Shown here: piece by piece, positions 52,085-59,673 of the stretch
How the letters are laid out: each line of letters opens with the position of its first letter
How positions within the stretch are numbered: the first letter of the stretch is position 1
Source of the DNA: JAGQNP01 sp038257245
Lineage (GTDB): Bacteria; Patescibacteriota; Saccharimonadia; Saccharimonadales; JACQNP01
Assembly: GCA_038257245.1 (NCBI GenBank)
Contig: JBBSJL010000002.1
Location: forward strand, 1 to 64,000
DNA: 64,000 bases
Direction of reading: 5' to 3'
Notes under the pieces: model-generated
Seen by the model: only the letters and a program-made list of their open reading frames with translations
What the model was told of the DNA's origin: nothing
The model's database searches: none
Made by a program: the position numbers and the translations under genes

Positions 52085-53505
52085 CTTATTGTTTCCATAA
52101 CCCCTTCTGAAAATCCTAATAATTTATTGTCGTGCTTCTGCTGTGCCACTATTTGCATGCCTACTGGCAGACTGTCAACCATGGCAATTGGGATGCTAAT
52201 AGCCGGTGTACCAACTAGACTTGGCCCTACTGTCAATACATCTGCCAGATACATCTCAAGTGGGTCTTCGGCTTTATGCCCAATATTGAATGCAGTGGTT
52301 GGCGCGGTCGGTCCGACTAGAAAATCAACATTTTCAAACGCCTGATTGAACTCTTCTATTAATTTTGTCCTGACCTGTTGGGCTTTATGGTAATAGTCAT
52401 CGTAGTAGCCACTGCTCAGCACATACGTGCCCATCATTATTCTACGCTTTGCTTCTTTGCCAAAACCTTCACTTCGCGACCAGTTATAGCTATCTTCAAG
52501 TGTTTTGGCATCTGCTTTTGAGTAGCCATACCTTTGACCATCGTATCGACTAAGGTTACTACTTACCTCTGCTGGCATAACTATGTAGTAACAAGCCAAC
52601 GCCAGTGGCAATGAAGGTAGGCTGACTTCTACCACTTCAACCCCGCTTTCCTTCAGCTTTTCTACAGTGTTTAGAACAGCGCGTTTAACGTCCAAGTCAA
52701 TACCGTCCCCTAAGTATTCCTTAACCAATCCGACTTTCTTGCCCTTAACAGTTTTGTCTAGATCAGCGTAGCTCGTTTTATCTCGCTCAATTGTCGTACC
52801 ATCCAAGGGGTCTCTGCCTGCCATACAATCCAGAACTAATGCTGCATCTTGTACGGTCATTGTAATTGGGCCAATTGTGTCTGTACTACTAGCCATGGCA
52901 ACAACCCCAGACCTCGAAACAACACCATATGTTGGTTTATAGCCGACAACCCCTGTAAAAGATGCAGGCTGTCTTATTGAGCCTCCAGTGTCAGTCCCTA
53001 ACGCGAACGGTACCATTTCTAACATTACTGCCGTAGCAGATCCGCCTGATGAGCCACCAGGAACTTTTGTTATATCGTGTGGGTTTTTGGTGACCATGTA
53101 GTCACTATTTTCCGTACTGGATCCATGGGCAAAAGCATCTAGATTTGCTTTGGCAACACATATGGCGCCTTCAGACTCTAGTTTATCGATTACTGTTGAC
53201 TGATAAGGTGTATTAAACCCTTTCAATATATTACTTGCAGCTGTGGTCTCAGACCCAAATGTAAGAAAATTGTCTTTGGCGATAAACGGTATACCAGCTA
53301 ATCGGCCGACTTTTTCGCCTGTTTTTACTTTACTATCAATTTCTTTTGCTCTTTTCTGTGCTCTTTCTGGAATTGTGGCAATAATTGCATCAAATTCTTT
53401 ATGCTTTTCGATCAGTTTCAGTGATTTTTCTACCAAATCAGCAGATTTGACCCTGCCTGACTGAACTTCTTTAGCAATAGTAGCAAGATCTTTCCACTCT
53501 GACAT
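52081..53505 (-). CDS. gatA: Asp/Glu-tRNA amidotransferase subunit A
   Basis: Glutaminase subunit of GatCAB; releases ammonia from glutamine. 474 residues of the amidase-signature family. The catalytic Lys is in PFIAKDNF, the cis-Ser and nucleophile Ser are in PGGSSGGSA and GTDTGGSIRQPASF. It starts two bases after gatC's stop and overlaps the downstream membrane-protein gene by four bases. Everything expected for activity is visible. Confidence 0.97.
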   Translation of the reverse strand: MSEWKDLATIAKEVQSGRVKSADLVEKSLKLIEKHKEFDAIIATIPERAQKRAKEIDSKVKTGEKVGRLAGIPFIAKDNFLTFGSETTAASNILKGFNTPYQSTVIDKLESEGAICVAKANLDAFAHGSSTENSDYMVTKNPHDITKVPGGSSGGSATAVMLEMVPFALGTDTGGSIRQPASFTGVVGYKPTYGVVSRSGVVAMASSTDTIGPITMTVQDAALVLDCMAGRDPLDGTTIERDKTSYADLDKTVKGKKVGLVKEYLGDGIDLDVKRAVLNTVEKLKESGVEVVEVSLPSLPLALACYYIVMPAEVSSNLSRYDGQRYGYSKADAKTLEDSYNWSRSEGFGKEAKRRIMMGTYVLSSGYYDDYYHKAQQVRTKLIEEFNQAFENVDFLVGPTAPTTAFNIGHKAEDPLEMYLADVLTVGPSLVGTPAISIPIAMVDSLPVGMQIVAQQKHDNKLLGFSEGVMETIR

Positions 53506-53507
53506 AA

Positions 53508-53798
53508 CTAGAGCATTCTCCTGACTTTGATTTGGCCAGATTCAGTCTGCGGTACGTTTTTTAGTAGTTCTGTTTGCGTTTGCCTATAATCGACAACCTT
53601 GTCAGCGCGGGTAGCATTAGTAAGCCCTGTGACCTGATAAGTTGGCTTTAGCTTACCTAAATCCACGTCATGCAACTGTTCAACATAGCCTAGTATGGTG
53701 CTTATTTCATTTTGAAAACCAACAATTTCGTCTTCACTAAGGTGAAGTCGAGCCAAACGAGCCAAATTTAATACTTCTTCGCGTGTTAGTTTCGCCAT
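53508..53798 (-). CDS. gatC: Asp/Glu-tRNA amidotransferase subunit C
   Basis: Small belt subunit that stabilises GatA-GatB, 96 residues, family length. Typical parts are LTREEVLNLARLARLHLSE and the C-terminal VPQTESGQIKVRRML. It leads the gatC-gatA-ORF-gatB operon. A TATAAT ends 9 bases before the ATG and no ribosome site is seen. Confidence 0.95.
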   Translation of the reverse strand: MAKLTREEVLNLARLARLHLSEDEIVGFQNEISTILGYVEQLHDVDLGKLKPTYQVTGLTNATRADKVVDYRQTQTELLKNVPQTESGQIKVRRML

Positions 53799-53807
53799 TT
53801 ACAAACA

Positions 53808-53834
53808 ATTATACACTGCAAGCTGTTCCGGCAA
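53808..53834 (-). promoter_or_regulatory. Promoter of the gatCAB operon
   Basis: TTGCCG (53829-53834) and TATAAT (53808-53813) with a short 15-base spacer; the hexamer ends 9 bases before the gatC ATG. Confidence 0.55.
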
Positions 53835-53847
53835 AAATTTGGTGGTT

Positions 53848-53876
53848 TTGACAAAAAGATATATTATAAGTATAAG
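53848..53876 (+). promoter_or_regulatory. Promoter of the alpha/beta hydrolase gene
   Basis: TTGACA (53848-53853), 17 bases, TATAAG (53871-53876), then a short leader with an AGGAAA ribosome site before the ATG at 53898. It is divergent from the gatC promoter. Confidence 0.6.
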
Positions 53877-53897
53877 CACTGTAATAGGAAACAAAAA

Positions 53898-54881
53898 ATG
53901 ACTATATCGGAAGCTATAAGGGGAATCGAATCGATGATGCCTGGACAACAACACAGGCACCTAGAGCTTGTACCCGATATAACACCCACTGACGAAGTGG
54001 GTGTTTTTATGTCTACCGAAAAAATACGTAGCGCCGCTTTTATAGCAAAAACCTGCGTTCCTTATACTCTAGAGATTCCAGATCAAGTGCTAGACCCAAC
54101 CCCATTAGTTATTATTAATGGTTACGCTGGTAAAAAATTTGGCTACGACAGATTACGATCTCAAGTAGCCCGGCTTGGTAAACCGGCTATTTCTCTCAAT
54201 CCTCCCCGGTCACAGGGATTAGTTGCAAGTCTTGACCCTAACGGGTTTATTCATCCTGAAGAACTGCAGAGTCAGGCTGTTTGGGGCGTAATGCGTGATG
54301 TACAAAAACAGCATGATCACGATAAGCGAATTGATATTGCAGAGTTTGACTTAGCTGGCCACTCCATGGGGGGGTTTGTCGCTACAGCACTTGCAAGACA
54401 CAAACCCGAATCTGTTAAATCAATAACCTACGTGGAGTCTGTCGGTTTGGAAGATCATAGCCTAGCAGAGTTTAGGCCTCGTGCTGTATTGTTCTTTTTG
54501 AATGAACTAATTCCCGCCCTTGTGAACAATGATATCCAGATTGACAAGGGAAAGTTACACGCAATCAAGTCAGAGCTACATTATATCTTTCACAACCCCC
54601 TTCGCACCATAGCTGAGGGTGTGGCTGTGGCTAATTGCAATATAAGAGAGGATGTTAGGTACCTTAAGCAAACCCACGGCATCGGTACTGCACTCGTGTT
54701 AGGGAGCAACGATGAGCTAATTCCTCCTGATGAAACTATTCGATTATCCTCCCATTTATTCGATTATCAGCATATAATTGAGGGTGGTCATCTGTTGCCA
54801 ATAACGCAACCAGAGATAGTCGCCGCATCAATTTTTGAGTTGATAGATCGCATGAACAATGCCCGCGAAATTGCCTCTTAA
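53898..54881 (+). CDS. Alpha/beta hydrolase
   Basis: 327 residues from the first ATG, which has an AGGAAA ribosome site. The fold's triad is visible: nucleophile Ser in LAGHSMGGFVATA, Asp in GSNDELIPPDE and His in IIEGGHLLPI. The oxyanion strand is LVIINGYAGKK. Substrate unknown; esterase, lipase or similar. An intrinsic-terminator-like hairpin (53981-54008) lies inside the first 40 codons, directly before an in-frame ATG at 54009, so translation could alternatively begin there (290 residues, starting MSTEKIRS) and the first part could be a leader peptide. The hydrolase core begins after that ATG. Confidence 0.85.
   Translation: MTISEAIRGIESMMPGQQHRHLELVPDITPTDEVGVFMSTEKIRSAAFIAKTCVPYTLEIPDQVLDPTPLVIINGYAGKKFGYDRLRSQVARLGKPAISLNPPRSQGLVASLDPNGFIHPEELQSQAVWGVMRDVQKQHDHDKRIDIAEFDLAGHSMGGFVATALARHKPESVKSITYVESVGLEDHSLAEFRPRAVLFFLNELIPALVNNDIQIDKGKLHAIKSELHYIFHNPLRTIAEGVAVANCNIREDVRYLKQTHGIGTALVLGSNDELIPPDETIRLSSHLFDYQHIIEGGHLLPITQPEIVAASIFELIDRMNNAREIAS
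53981..54008 (+). terminator. Terminator-like hairpin inside the hydrolase reading frame
   Basis: AACACCCACT (53981-53990), loop GACGA, AGTGGGTGTT (53996-54005): a perfect 10-bp stem followed by three more T (five T in a row in total) and an ATG at 54009. It has every sign of a Rho-independent terminator yet lies in the annotated 5' coding part. It may act as an attenuator. Confidence 0.6.
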
Positions 54882-54956
54882 GACTTGTCGATAAAACTCT
54901 TTCGTGCCAACTAAAGTTCAATAACCTTAATTGATTATTCCAGAGATATTATTTCT

Positions 54957-56921
54957 CTAGATTTTAGATTTTATGTCGACAATTATGTCACGCAGTTCGG
55001 CGGCTTTTTCAAATTCCAGGTTTGCCGAAGCTAATTCCATTTGTGCCGATAAATCCTTGATCAGATGTTTGTATTCGTCTTTGGGTATTTTCTTGAGATC
55101 TAGTTTGGCGCGTTTAGCTTCTTCTGGTAGATCTGGACGCATGCCCTTTTCTACGGCTTTGGCTATTCCTGTTGGTGTTATATTGTTATCTTTGTTGTAT
55201 TTTTCCTGAACAACTCTGCGACGATCAGTTTCATCAATTGTACGTTGCATACTACCAGTAATTCTGCCAGCATACATAACTACTCTTCCTTCTTCATGGC
55301 GAGCAGCCCGTCCAACCGTTTGTATCAATGCTTGTACGCTGCGTAAAAAACCTTCTTTATCGGCATCAAGTATCGCTACTAAACTAACTTCAGGTAAATC
55401 AAGACCTTCCCTCAACAGATTAATTCCTACTACTACATCGTAAACACCCAAGCGTAAGTCTCTTAATATATCCGTCCTGTCTAGCGTATCTACATCACTG
55501 TGCAAGTACGTAACCTTAATTCCGATGTCTTTAAGGTAATCCGTAAGGTCTTCAGACATGCGTTTGGTTAGAGTAGTTACCAACACCCTTTGGCGTTTTG
55601 CTACTGTTGAGCGAATTTCCGCAATCAAGTCATCGATCTGACCCTCAATAGGACGTACCTCGATAACTGGATCAAGCAAACCGGTAGGACGAATAACTTG
55701 CTGAGAGGGCGCAGAGCTACGCGATAACTCATATTCGGCTGGGGTAGCACTGACATAGATTGTTTGATTGATATGTTTCTCAAACTCGGTAAATGTCAGT
55801 GGCCGGTTGTCTAAAGCACTTGGCAAACGAAACCCGTGTTCTACAAGAACTTCCTTCCTAGCTCTATCTCCGTTATACATACCTCGAATTTGCGGCATTG
55901 TCATGTGTGATTCATCAACAAACATCAAATAATCATCCGGAAAGTAGTCAAGCAAAGTTGCTGGCTGTTCGCCGGGTTCACGGTTGGTCAGATAGCGACT
56001 GTAGTTTTCGATACCCTTAACAAAACCCGTTTCTTCTAACATTTCTAAATCAAATCTGGTCCGTTGTTGTAATCTTTGGGCTTCTAATAGCTTGTCTGTT
56101 TTCTTGTAGAATTTTAGTCTTTGGTCTAGCTCAGATTCTATCTGCCCTAATGCGGATTTTAGTTTATCAGCAGGTGTTACGTAGTGGCTGCTTGGGTAAA
56201 CCTTTAAACTATCTAATTTTTTGAGAATTTCACCAGTCAAAGGATCTAACTGCGTAATACGCTCTATTTCGTCACCAAACAATTCAATTCTATAAGCTAA
56301 TTCCTCTCCTGCTGGGAAAACATCAATAACATCTCCACGTACTCGAAAAACGCCTCGGTGAAAATCCACATCGTTGCGCTGATATTGGATGTCGGTCAAT
56401 TGCCGAAGAAGCTTATCTCTAACCCGCCGCTCACCGGTTCTGACCTTAACAGCCATGTTGTCATAGTCCTCGACTGAACCTATGCCATATATACAGCTCA
56501 CGCTAGCCACGATTATTACATCGCGCCTAGACAGTAGAGAATCCGTGGCGGCATGTCGCATACGATCTATCTCTTCATTGATTTGGCTATCCTTCTCTAT
56601 ATACGTATCACTTCGTGGAATATAGGCCTCTGGCTGATAATAATCGAAATAGCTGACAAAATAATGTACAGCATTGTCTGGAAAAAACCGTTTAAACTCG
56701 CTATACAGCTGGGCTGCAAGTGTTTTGTTATGGCTAATTATCAGTGTGGGTTTTTGAGTTTGCTGGATAACGTTGGCCATAGTGAAGGTTTTACCTGAAC
56801 CTGTAACACCTAGTAGTGTCTGCTCGTGTTGACCAGACTTAACATTTTCTACTAGATCTTGGATAGCCGAAGGCTGATCTCCGGTTGGCTTAAAACTACT
56901 CGTTAGCTTGAACTTGGTCAT
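54957..56921 (-). CDS. uvrB: UvrABC excision nuclease subunit B
   Basis: Damage-verifying helicase of nucleotide excision repair, 654 residues. Walker A is GVTGSGKTFTMA; the damage-inserting beta-hairpin region reads YFVSYFDYYQPEAYIP; DESHMTMPQIRGMYNGD is the DEAD-like block; GLDLPEVSLVAILDADKEGFLRS and QTVGRAARHEEGRV follow. The C-terminal UVR motif (DLSAQMELASANLEFEKAAEL) for UvrC contact is intact. The ATG is 6 bases after an extended -10 (TGC TACAAT). The 75-base gap to the convergent hydrolase gene holds no clear terminator. Confidence 0.98.
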   Translation of the reverse strand: MTKFKLTSSFKPTGDQPSAIQDLVENVKSGQHEQTLLGVTGSGKTFTMANVIQQTQKPTLIISHNKTLAAQLYSEFKRFFPDNAVHYFVSYFDYYQPEAYIPRSDTYIEKDSQINEEIDRMRHAATDSLLSRRDVIIVASVSCIYGIGSVEDYDNMAVKVRTGERRVRDKLLRQLTDIQYQRNDVDFHRGVFRVRGDVIDVFPAGEELAYRIELFGDEIERITQLDPLTGEILKKLDSLKVYPSSHYVTPADKLKSALGQIESELDQRLKFYKKTDKLLEAQRLQQRTRFDLEMLEETGFVKGIENYSRYLTNREPGEQPATLLDYFPDDYLMFVDESHMTMPQIRGMYNGDRARKEVLVEHGFRLPSALDNRPLTFTEFEKHINQTIYVSATPAEYELSRSSAPSQQVIRPTGLLDPVIEVRPIEGQIDDLIAEIRSTVAKRQRVLVTTLTKRMSEDLTDYLKDIGIKVTYLHSDVDTLDRTDILRDLRLGVYDVVVGINLLREGLDLPEVSLVAILDADKEGFLRSVQALIQTVGRAARHEEGRVVMYAGRITGSMQRTIDETDRRRVVQEKYNKDNNITPTGIAKAVEKGMRPDLPEEAKRAKLDLKKIPKDEYKHLIKDLSAQMELASANLEFEKAAELRDIIVDIKSKI

Positions 56922-56927
56922 CCTCTA

Positions 56928-56936
56928 ATTGTAGCA
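56928..56936 (-). promoter_or_regulatory. Extended -10 promoter of uvrB
   Basis: TGC TACAAT on the minus strand (hexamer 56928-56933), ending 6 bases before the uvrB ATG. The intervening TAGAGG resembles a ribosome site but is too close to the ATG to act as one. Confidence 0.6.
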
Positions 56937-56940
56937 AGTT

Positions 56941-57579
56941 TTAACCTTTTCGATCTTTTGACTTTCGAATCGGACGTCCATATTCATCACAATCATCGTT
57001 CAAATACCAACAAGCCGCTAAAATACTCGTATCAATATCCGAGAATTCCTCTTCTAATCTTTTGACTACCTTAGCGACCAGTTTTTCAGGATTGTCATCA
57101 TAAATAACATTCTTTTTATTTACAGCCTCTAGATTTTTCATCAAATATTCTATCATGTCAGCCGTCCCACCACTACCCGTCAAAATCCCACAAATGGTGT
57201 TGCTTTCCAGTGCAGTAGTAAATTCATGCAAACTGCCCATTCGGCCACCAACCGTAATCACAGCATCACTAGACAGGACAAGATAGGCATCTCTACCAAC
57301 GTAATTTAAACCAGTATAATTAACAAAATCAAATATACCGATTGGCAGTCTGTACTTATATACATGTTCTTTTAGTGTAGAGGCAGGTGAAAAACCAATA
57401 CTAAGACCACCCTCTAGCTTTGCTGCTCTGGCAGCATAATAAGGCAGCCCAACTGTAGCGCCTGTGGTAATAATATGACCTGATTTTGCTATTGCTGCAC
57501 CAATTCTTTCAGCCAACTCCTTGTCTGCTTCAACAGTTTTACCAGCAGCTGCACCAGACACACAAATTGAATAATTCAT
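56941..57579 (-). CDS. LOG/SLOG-family nucleotide-binding protein
   Basis: 212 residues. A Rossmann-like SLOG fold is suggested by ICVSGAAAGKTV at the N-terminus and by VITVGGRMGSLHEFTTALE, which is the family's PGGxGTxxE-type phosphoribohydrolase motif in a changed form (GGRMGSLHE). It resembles the TIGR00725-like putative lysine decarboxylase/LOG or MoCo-carrier group; the real activity may be hydrolysis of nucleoside monophosphates or nucleotide sensing. The C-terminus is charged. A TATACT and a long AT-rich leader with AGAGGAAA precede it. Confidence 0.78.
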   Translation of the reverse strand: MNYSICVSGAAAGKTVEADKELAERIGAAIAKSGHIITTGATVGLPYYAARAAKLEGGLSIGFSPASTLKEHVYKYRLPIGIFDFVNYTGLNYVGRDAYLVLSSDAVITVGGRMGSLHEFTTALESNTICGILTGSGGTADMIEYLMKNLEAVNKKNVIYDDNPEKLVAKVVKRLEEEFSDIDTSILAACWYLNDDCDEYGRPIRKSKDRKG

Positions 57580-57626
57580 ACTCTTTATTTATTTCCTCTT
57601 ATGTTTATAGTATACACGATCACCAT

Positions 57627-58856
57627 CTACAGCATAATAGGTTCACTCGACTGATGTTCAATCTGTAAATTAACTTGCGATCTTAGGCCTGAATATCTTA
57701 GATACCTCATGAATAATTCGTTCCACAAACTGTCTTTCATATGTCCATTAAAATGATCGCCGTAAGGTGTTTTATTGATATAATTTGCAGCCATGTCCAT
57801 TAGATTAAAGCTAATTTGTCTACCGTCCTCTAGAACGCCAACGTAGTCCATATCGTGCCAAAAATGTAGTGCTGGCTCAATTTTGAATAATATCTCCTCG
57901 GCCTTACGCCAGAACAAATCTTCTGGTTGTAAATGCGGTTCGAAAAATTCAGGATGGTCAGTATTATGTGATCCATAATACTGGTGTAGAACTCGCCAAT
58001 GTACATGTTGGCCAGCCATTTGAACATGACGCGCCGGGTCATCAATAATAGTTCTTACAAGAGTGTGGCCAAAGCCAGCCCTGACCTGATGATGCTTAAA
58101 GTAGGTACTGTAAGTTCTAATTTCATTTAAGTAATAAAGAATTCTAGGTATAAGTGCGATGGATATCCCCGTAAGGTCATTAACTGGTAGTGGCAATATT
58201 GCAACTACCCCCATTTCCTTGAGGTGAGTAATGTTTTGGTTATGGCTCCTAGCATAAGTAAGTGACTTTCCACCCCACTTTTTACCATCTAATAACAGTA
58301 AGTTAGCTTGCCTATTCTCAAAATCTGATGGCTCTAGCCTTATATATTTTTCTATGAATGCCCTTTGCCATTTACCAGTTTCTAAAATACGAATTCCTAC
58401 CATAATTTCATCTATTGATTCACGCTTCAACATTGAATCAATAGATCTGTATCCTAACTGTTTCATAACATTTTTGGGGGGTGTAGCTTTCAGGAGAGAT
58501 TTGGCAACGCTGTGTTTAAGTCCCCAGACAGTTTTAGGGATATTTATTGTATCGATCAATTTCTTAATGCGTGGCAGTAAATCTGCTACGTCACTAGGAT
58601 TACTCCCACCCATTCTCTTAACTAAAAATCTGTCGTGAAGCCCTATTAACCCTAGAAGAGCACTATAGAGTTCTTCACCTGTCGTATCGTCTGGATCAAG
58701 CCCCAAAGCTCGCATACGAGTGTATACTTTTGAGCTTACTTCCGTAGCAAGGCGTATATCAACACTAGGATTGCCACTCGCTGATTCAAGCTGTTGAACC
58801 ATGAGAGCAAAAAGTTGATCCGAAACCCCCACCAGTTGGGACAACGATTTAGACAT
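57627..58856 (-). CDS. Unknown 409-residue protein
   Basis: No family recognised. I use the ATG at 58854-58856 (MSKSLSQLVGVSD) because an extended -10 (TGG TATGCT, 58867-58875) lies over the first possible ATG. It is soluble, without signal peptide. The C-terminal half is rich in His and aromatic residues (KHHQVRAGFGHTLVR, HVHWRVLHQYYGSHN, HFWHDMDYVG), which suggests metal or phosphate binding, but no named motif fits. The N-terminal half is helical with TGEELYSALLGLIGLHDRFL. It is divergent from the phosphatidyltransferase-like gene at 58942. Confidence 0.8.
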   Translation of the reverse strand: MSKSLSQLVGVSDQLFALMVQQLESASGNPSVDIRLATEVSSKVYTRMRALGLDPDDTTGEELYSALLGLIGLHDRFLVKRMGGSNPSDVADLLPRIKKLIDTINIPKTVWGLKHSVAKSLLKATPPKNVMKQLGYRSIDSMLKRESIDEIMVGIRILETGKWQRAFIEKYIRLEPSDFENRQANLLLLDGKKWGGKSLTYARSHNQNITHLKEMGVVAILPLPVNDLTGISIALIPRILYYLNEIRTYSTYFKHHQVRAGFGHTLVRTIIDDPARHVQMAGQHVHWRVLHQYYGSHNTDHPEFFEPHLQPEDLFWRKAEEILFKIEPALHFWHDMDYVGVLEDGRQISFNLMDMAANYINKTPYGDHFNGHMKDSLWNELFMRYLRYSGLRSQVNLQIEHQSSEPIML

Positions 58857-58904
58857 AATTACCTTAAGCATACCACTCTAATGACATAAGGGTAAAGCTT
58901 ATGC

Positions 58905-58933
58905 TTGCTAAATTACTGAGATAGTTTTACATT
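58905..58933 (+). promoter_or_regulatory. Promoter of the phosphatidyltransferase-like gene
   Basis: TTGCTA (58905-58910), 17 bases, TACATT (58928-58933), ending 8 bases before the ATG at 58942. Confidence 0.55.
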
Positions 58934-58941
58934 TAGTCAAT

Positions 58942-59673
58942 ATGTCAGAAGCAGTAACAGGTAGTGAATTAGTTTTAGTAACTCCAGGCAAAGAGTATCT
59001 TGACCAACTCATGGGCCAAAGACTAAGAGATAGGGCAGATAGAAAAACAGCTTTTCGGAGCAATTTTTCTCCAATTTTAGGTATGAGCGTGGCTATGGAT
59101 AACGGCGAGCACCCGCTTCATGCAATTACAAATACTGGGGTTACAGCTTATATGGAATGGACAGATTTTACTGATGGACATGATGCGAGAGTTGGAGCAG
59201 AGCTGCTAGGAGAAGAACCTACTGTTGAAGGCGGTGAAGCTGATCAAAAAGCAGATAAGAGAAAATTTTACTCTCAAATCACTGGACTAGCCATGCGTTA
59301 TTTAATCCAGGATAGAAATTTAAAACAGGGTTTATTAATTGCCGGTAATGGGGTAGTGCAAGGATTTAGAGATATTGAAATGCAAAAAGCAAGAGATGCT
59401 GCAATCGAAGAAGGTATTCCTGCAAATGCACGAAATATTGGCAAATATAAGACAGTGACGAATGGACTTGCCCTTGGTTTGCACACGCTTGCACCTGCGT
59501 TACCTGAAAAGATCCAACCATTAGCAAAAAAAACTGGCAATATACTGCTCGGTGCTGGATCAGCCCTAAGTTTAGCTGGCCTTATCGATATGAAACTACA
59601 TATTTCAAAATCTAAGGGTACCGAAGCTGCAGAAGTAAATAACTGCCCCGACTTCTTTGAACAAATATCTTAG
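58942..59673 (+). CDS. Divergent CDP-alcohol phosphatidyltransferase-like protein
   Basis: 243 residues. TDFTDGHDAR (residues 74-83) matches the first half of the CDP-alcohol phosphotransferase signature, DxxDGxxAR, and GGEADQKAD (97-105) matches its second half, GxxxDxxxD, so all eight signature residues are present. The spacer between them is 13 residues instead of the usual 8-9. A later ARNIGKYKT (163-171) resembles the GKxKT block of PgsA. The protein is much less hydrophobic than PgsA, with only weak candidate membrane segments (about 129-140, 172-187 and 194-210). It may be a phosphatidylglycerol-phosphate synthase relative or a repurposed member. It converges on the PfkB kinase gene with a 4-base overlap. 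Confidence 0.7.
   Translation: MSEAVTGSELVLVTPGKEYLDQLMGQRLRDRADRKTAFRSNFSPILGMSVAMDNGEHPLHAITNTGVTAYMEWTDFTDGHDARVGAELLGEEPTVEGGEADQKADKRKFYSQITGLAMRYLIQDRNLKQGLLIAGNGVVQGFRDIEMQKARDAAIEEGIPANARNIGKYKTVTNGLALGLHTLAPALPEKIQPLAKKTGNILLGAGSALSLAGLIDMKLHISKSKGTEAAEVNNCPDFFEQIS

Noticed and set aside
54940..54962. Bidirectional terminator between hydrolase and uvrB
   Set aside because: Only a 5-bp AGAGA/TCTCT stem without a proper T-run, and part of it lies in the uvrB stop region.
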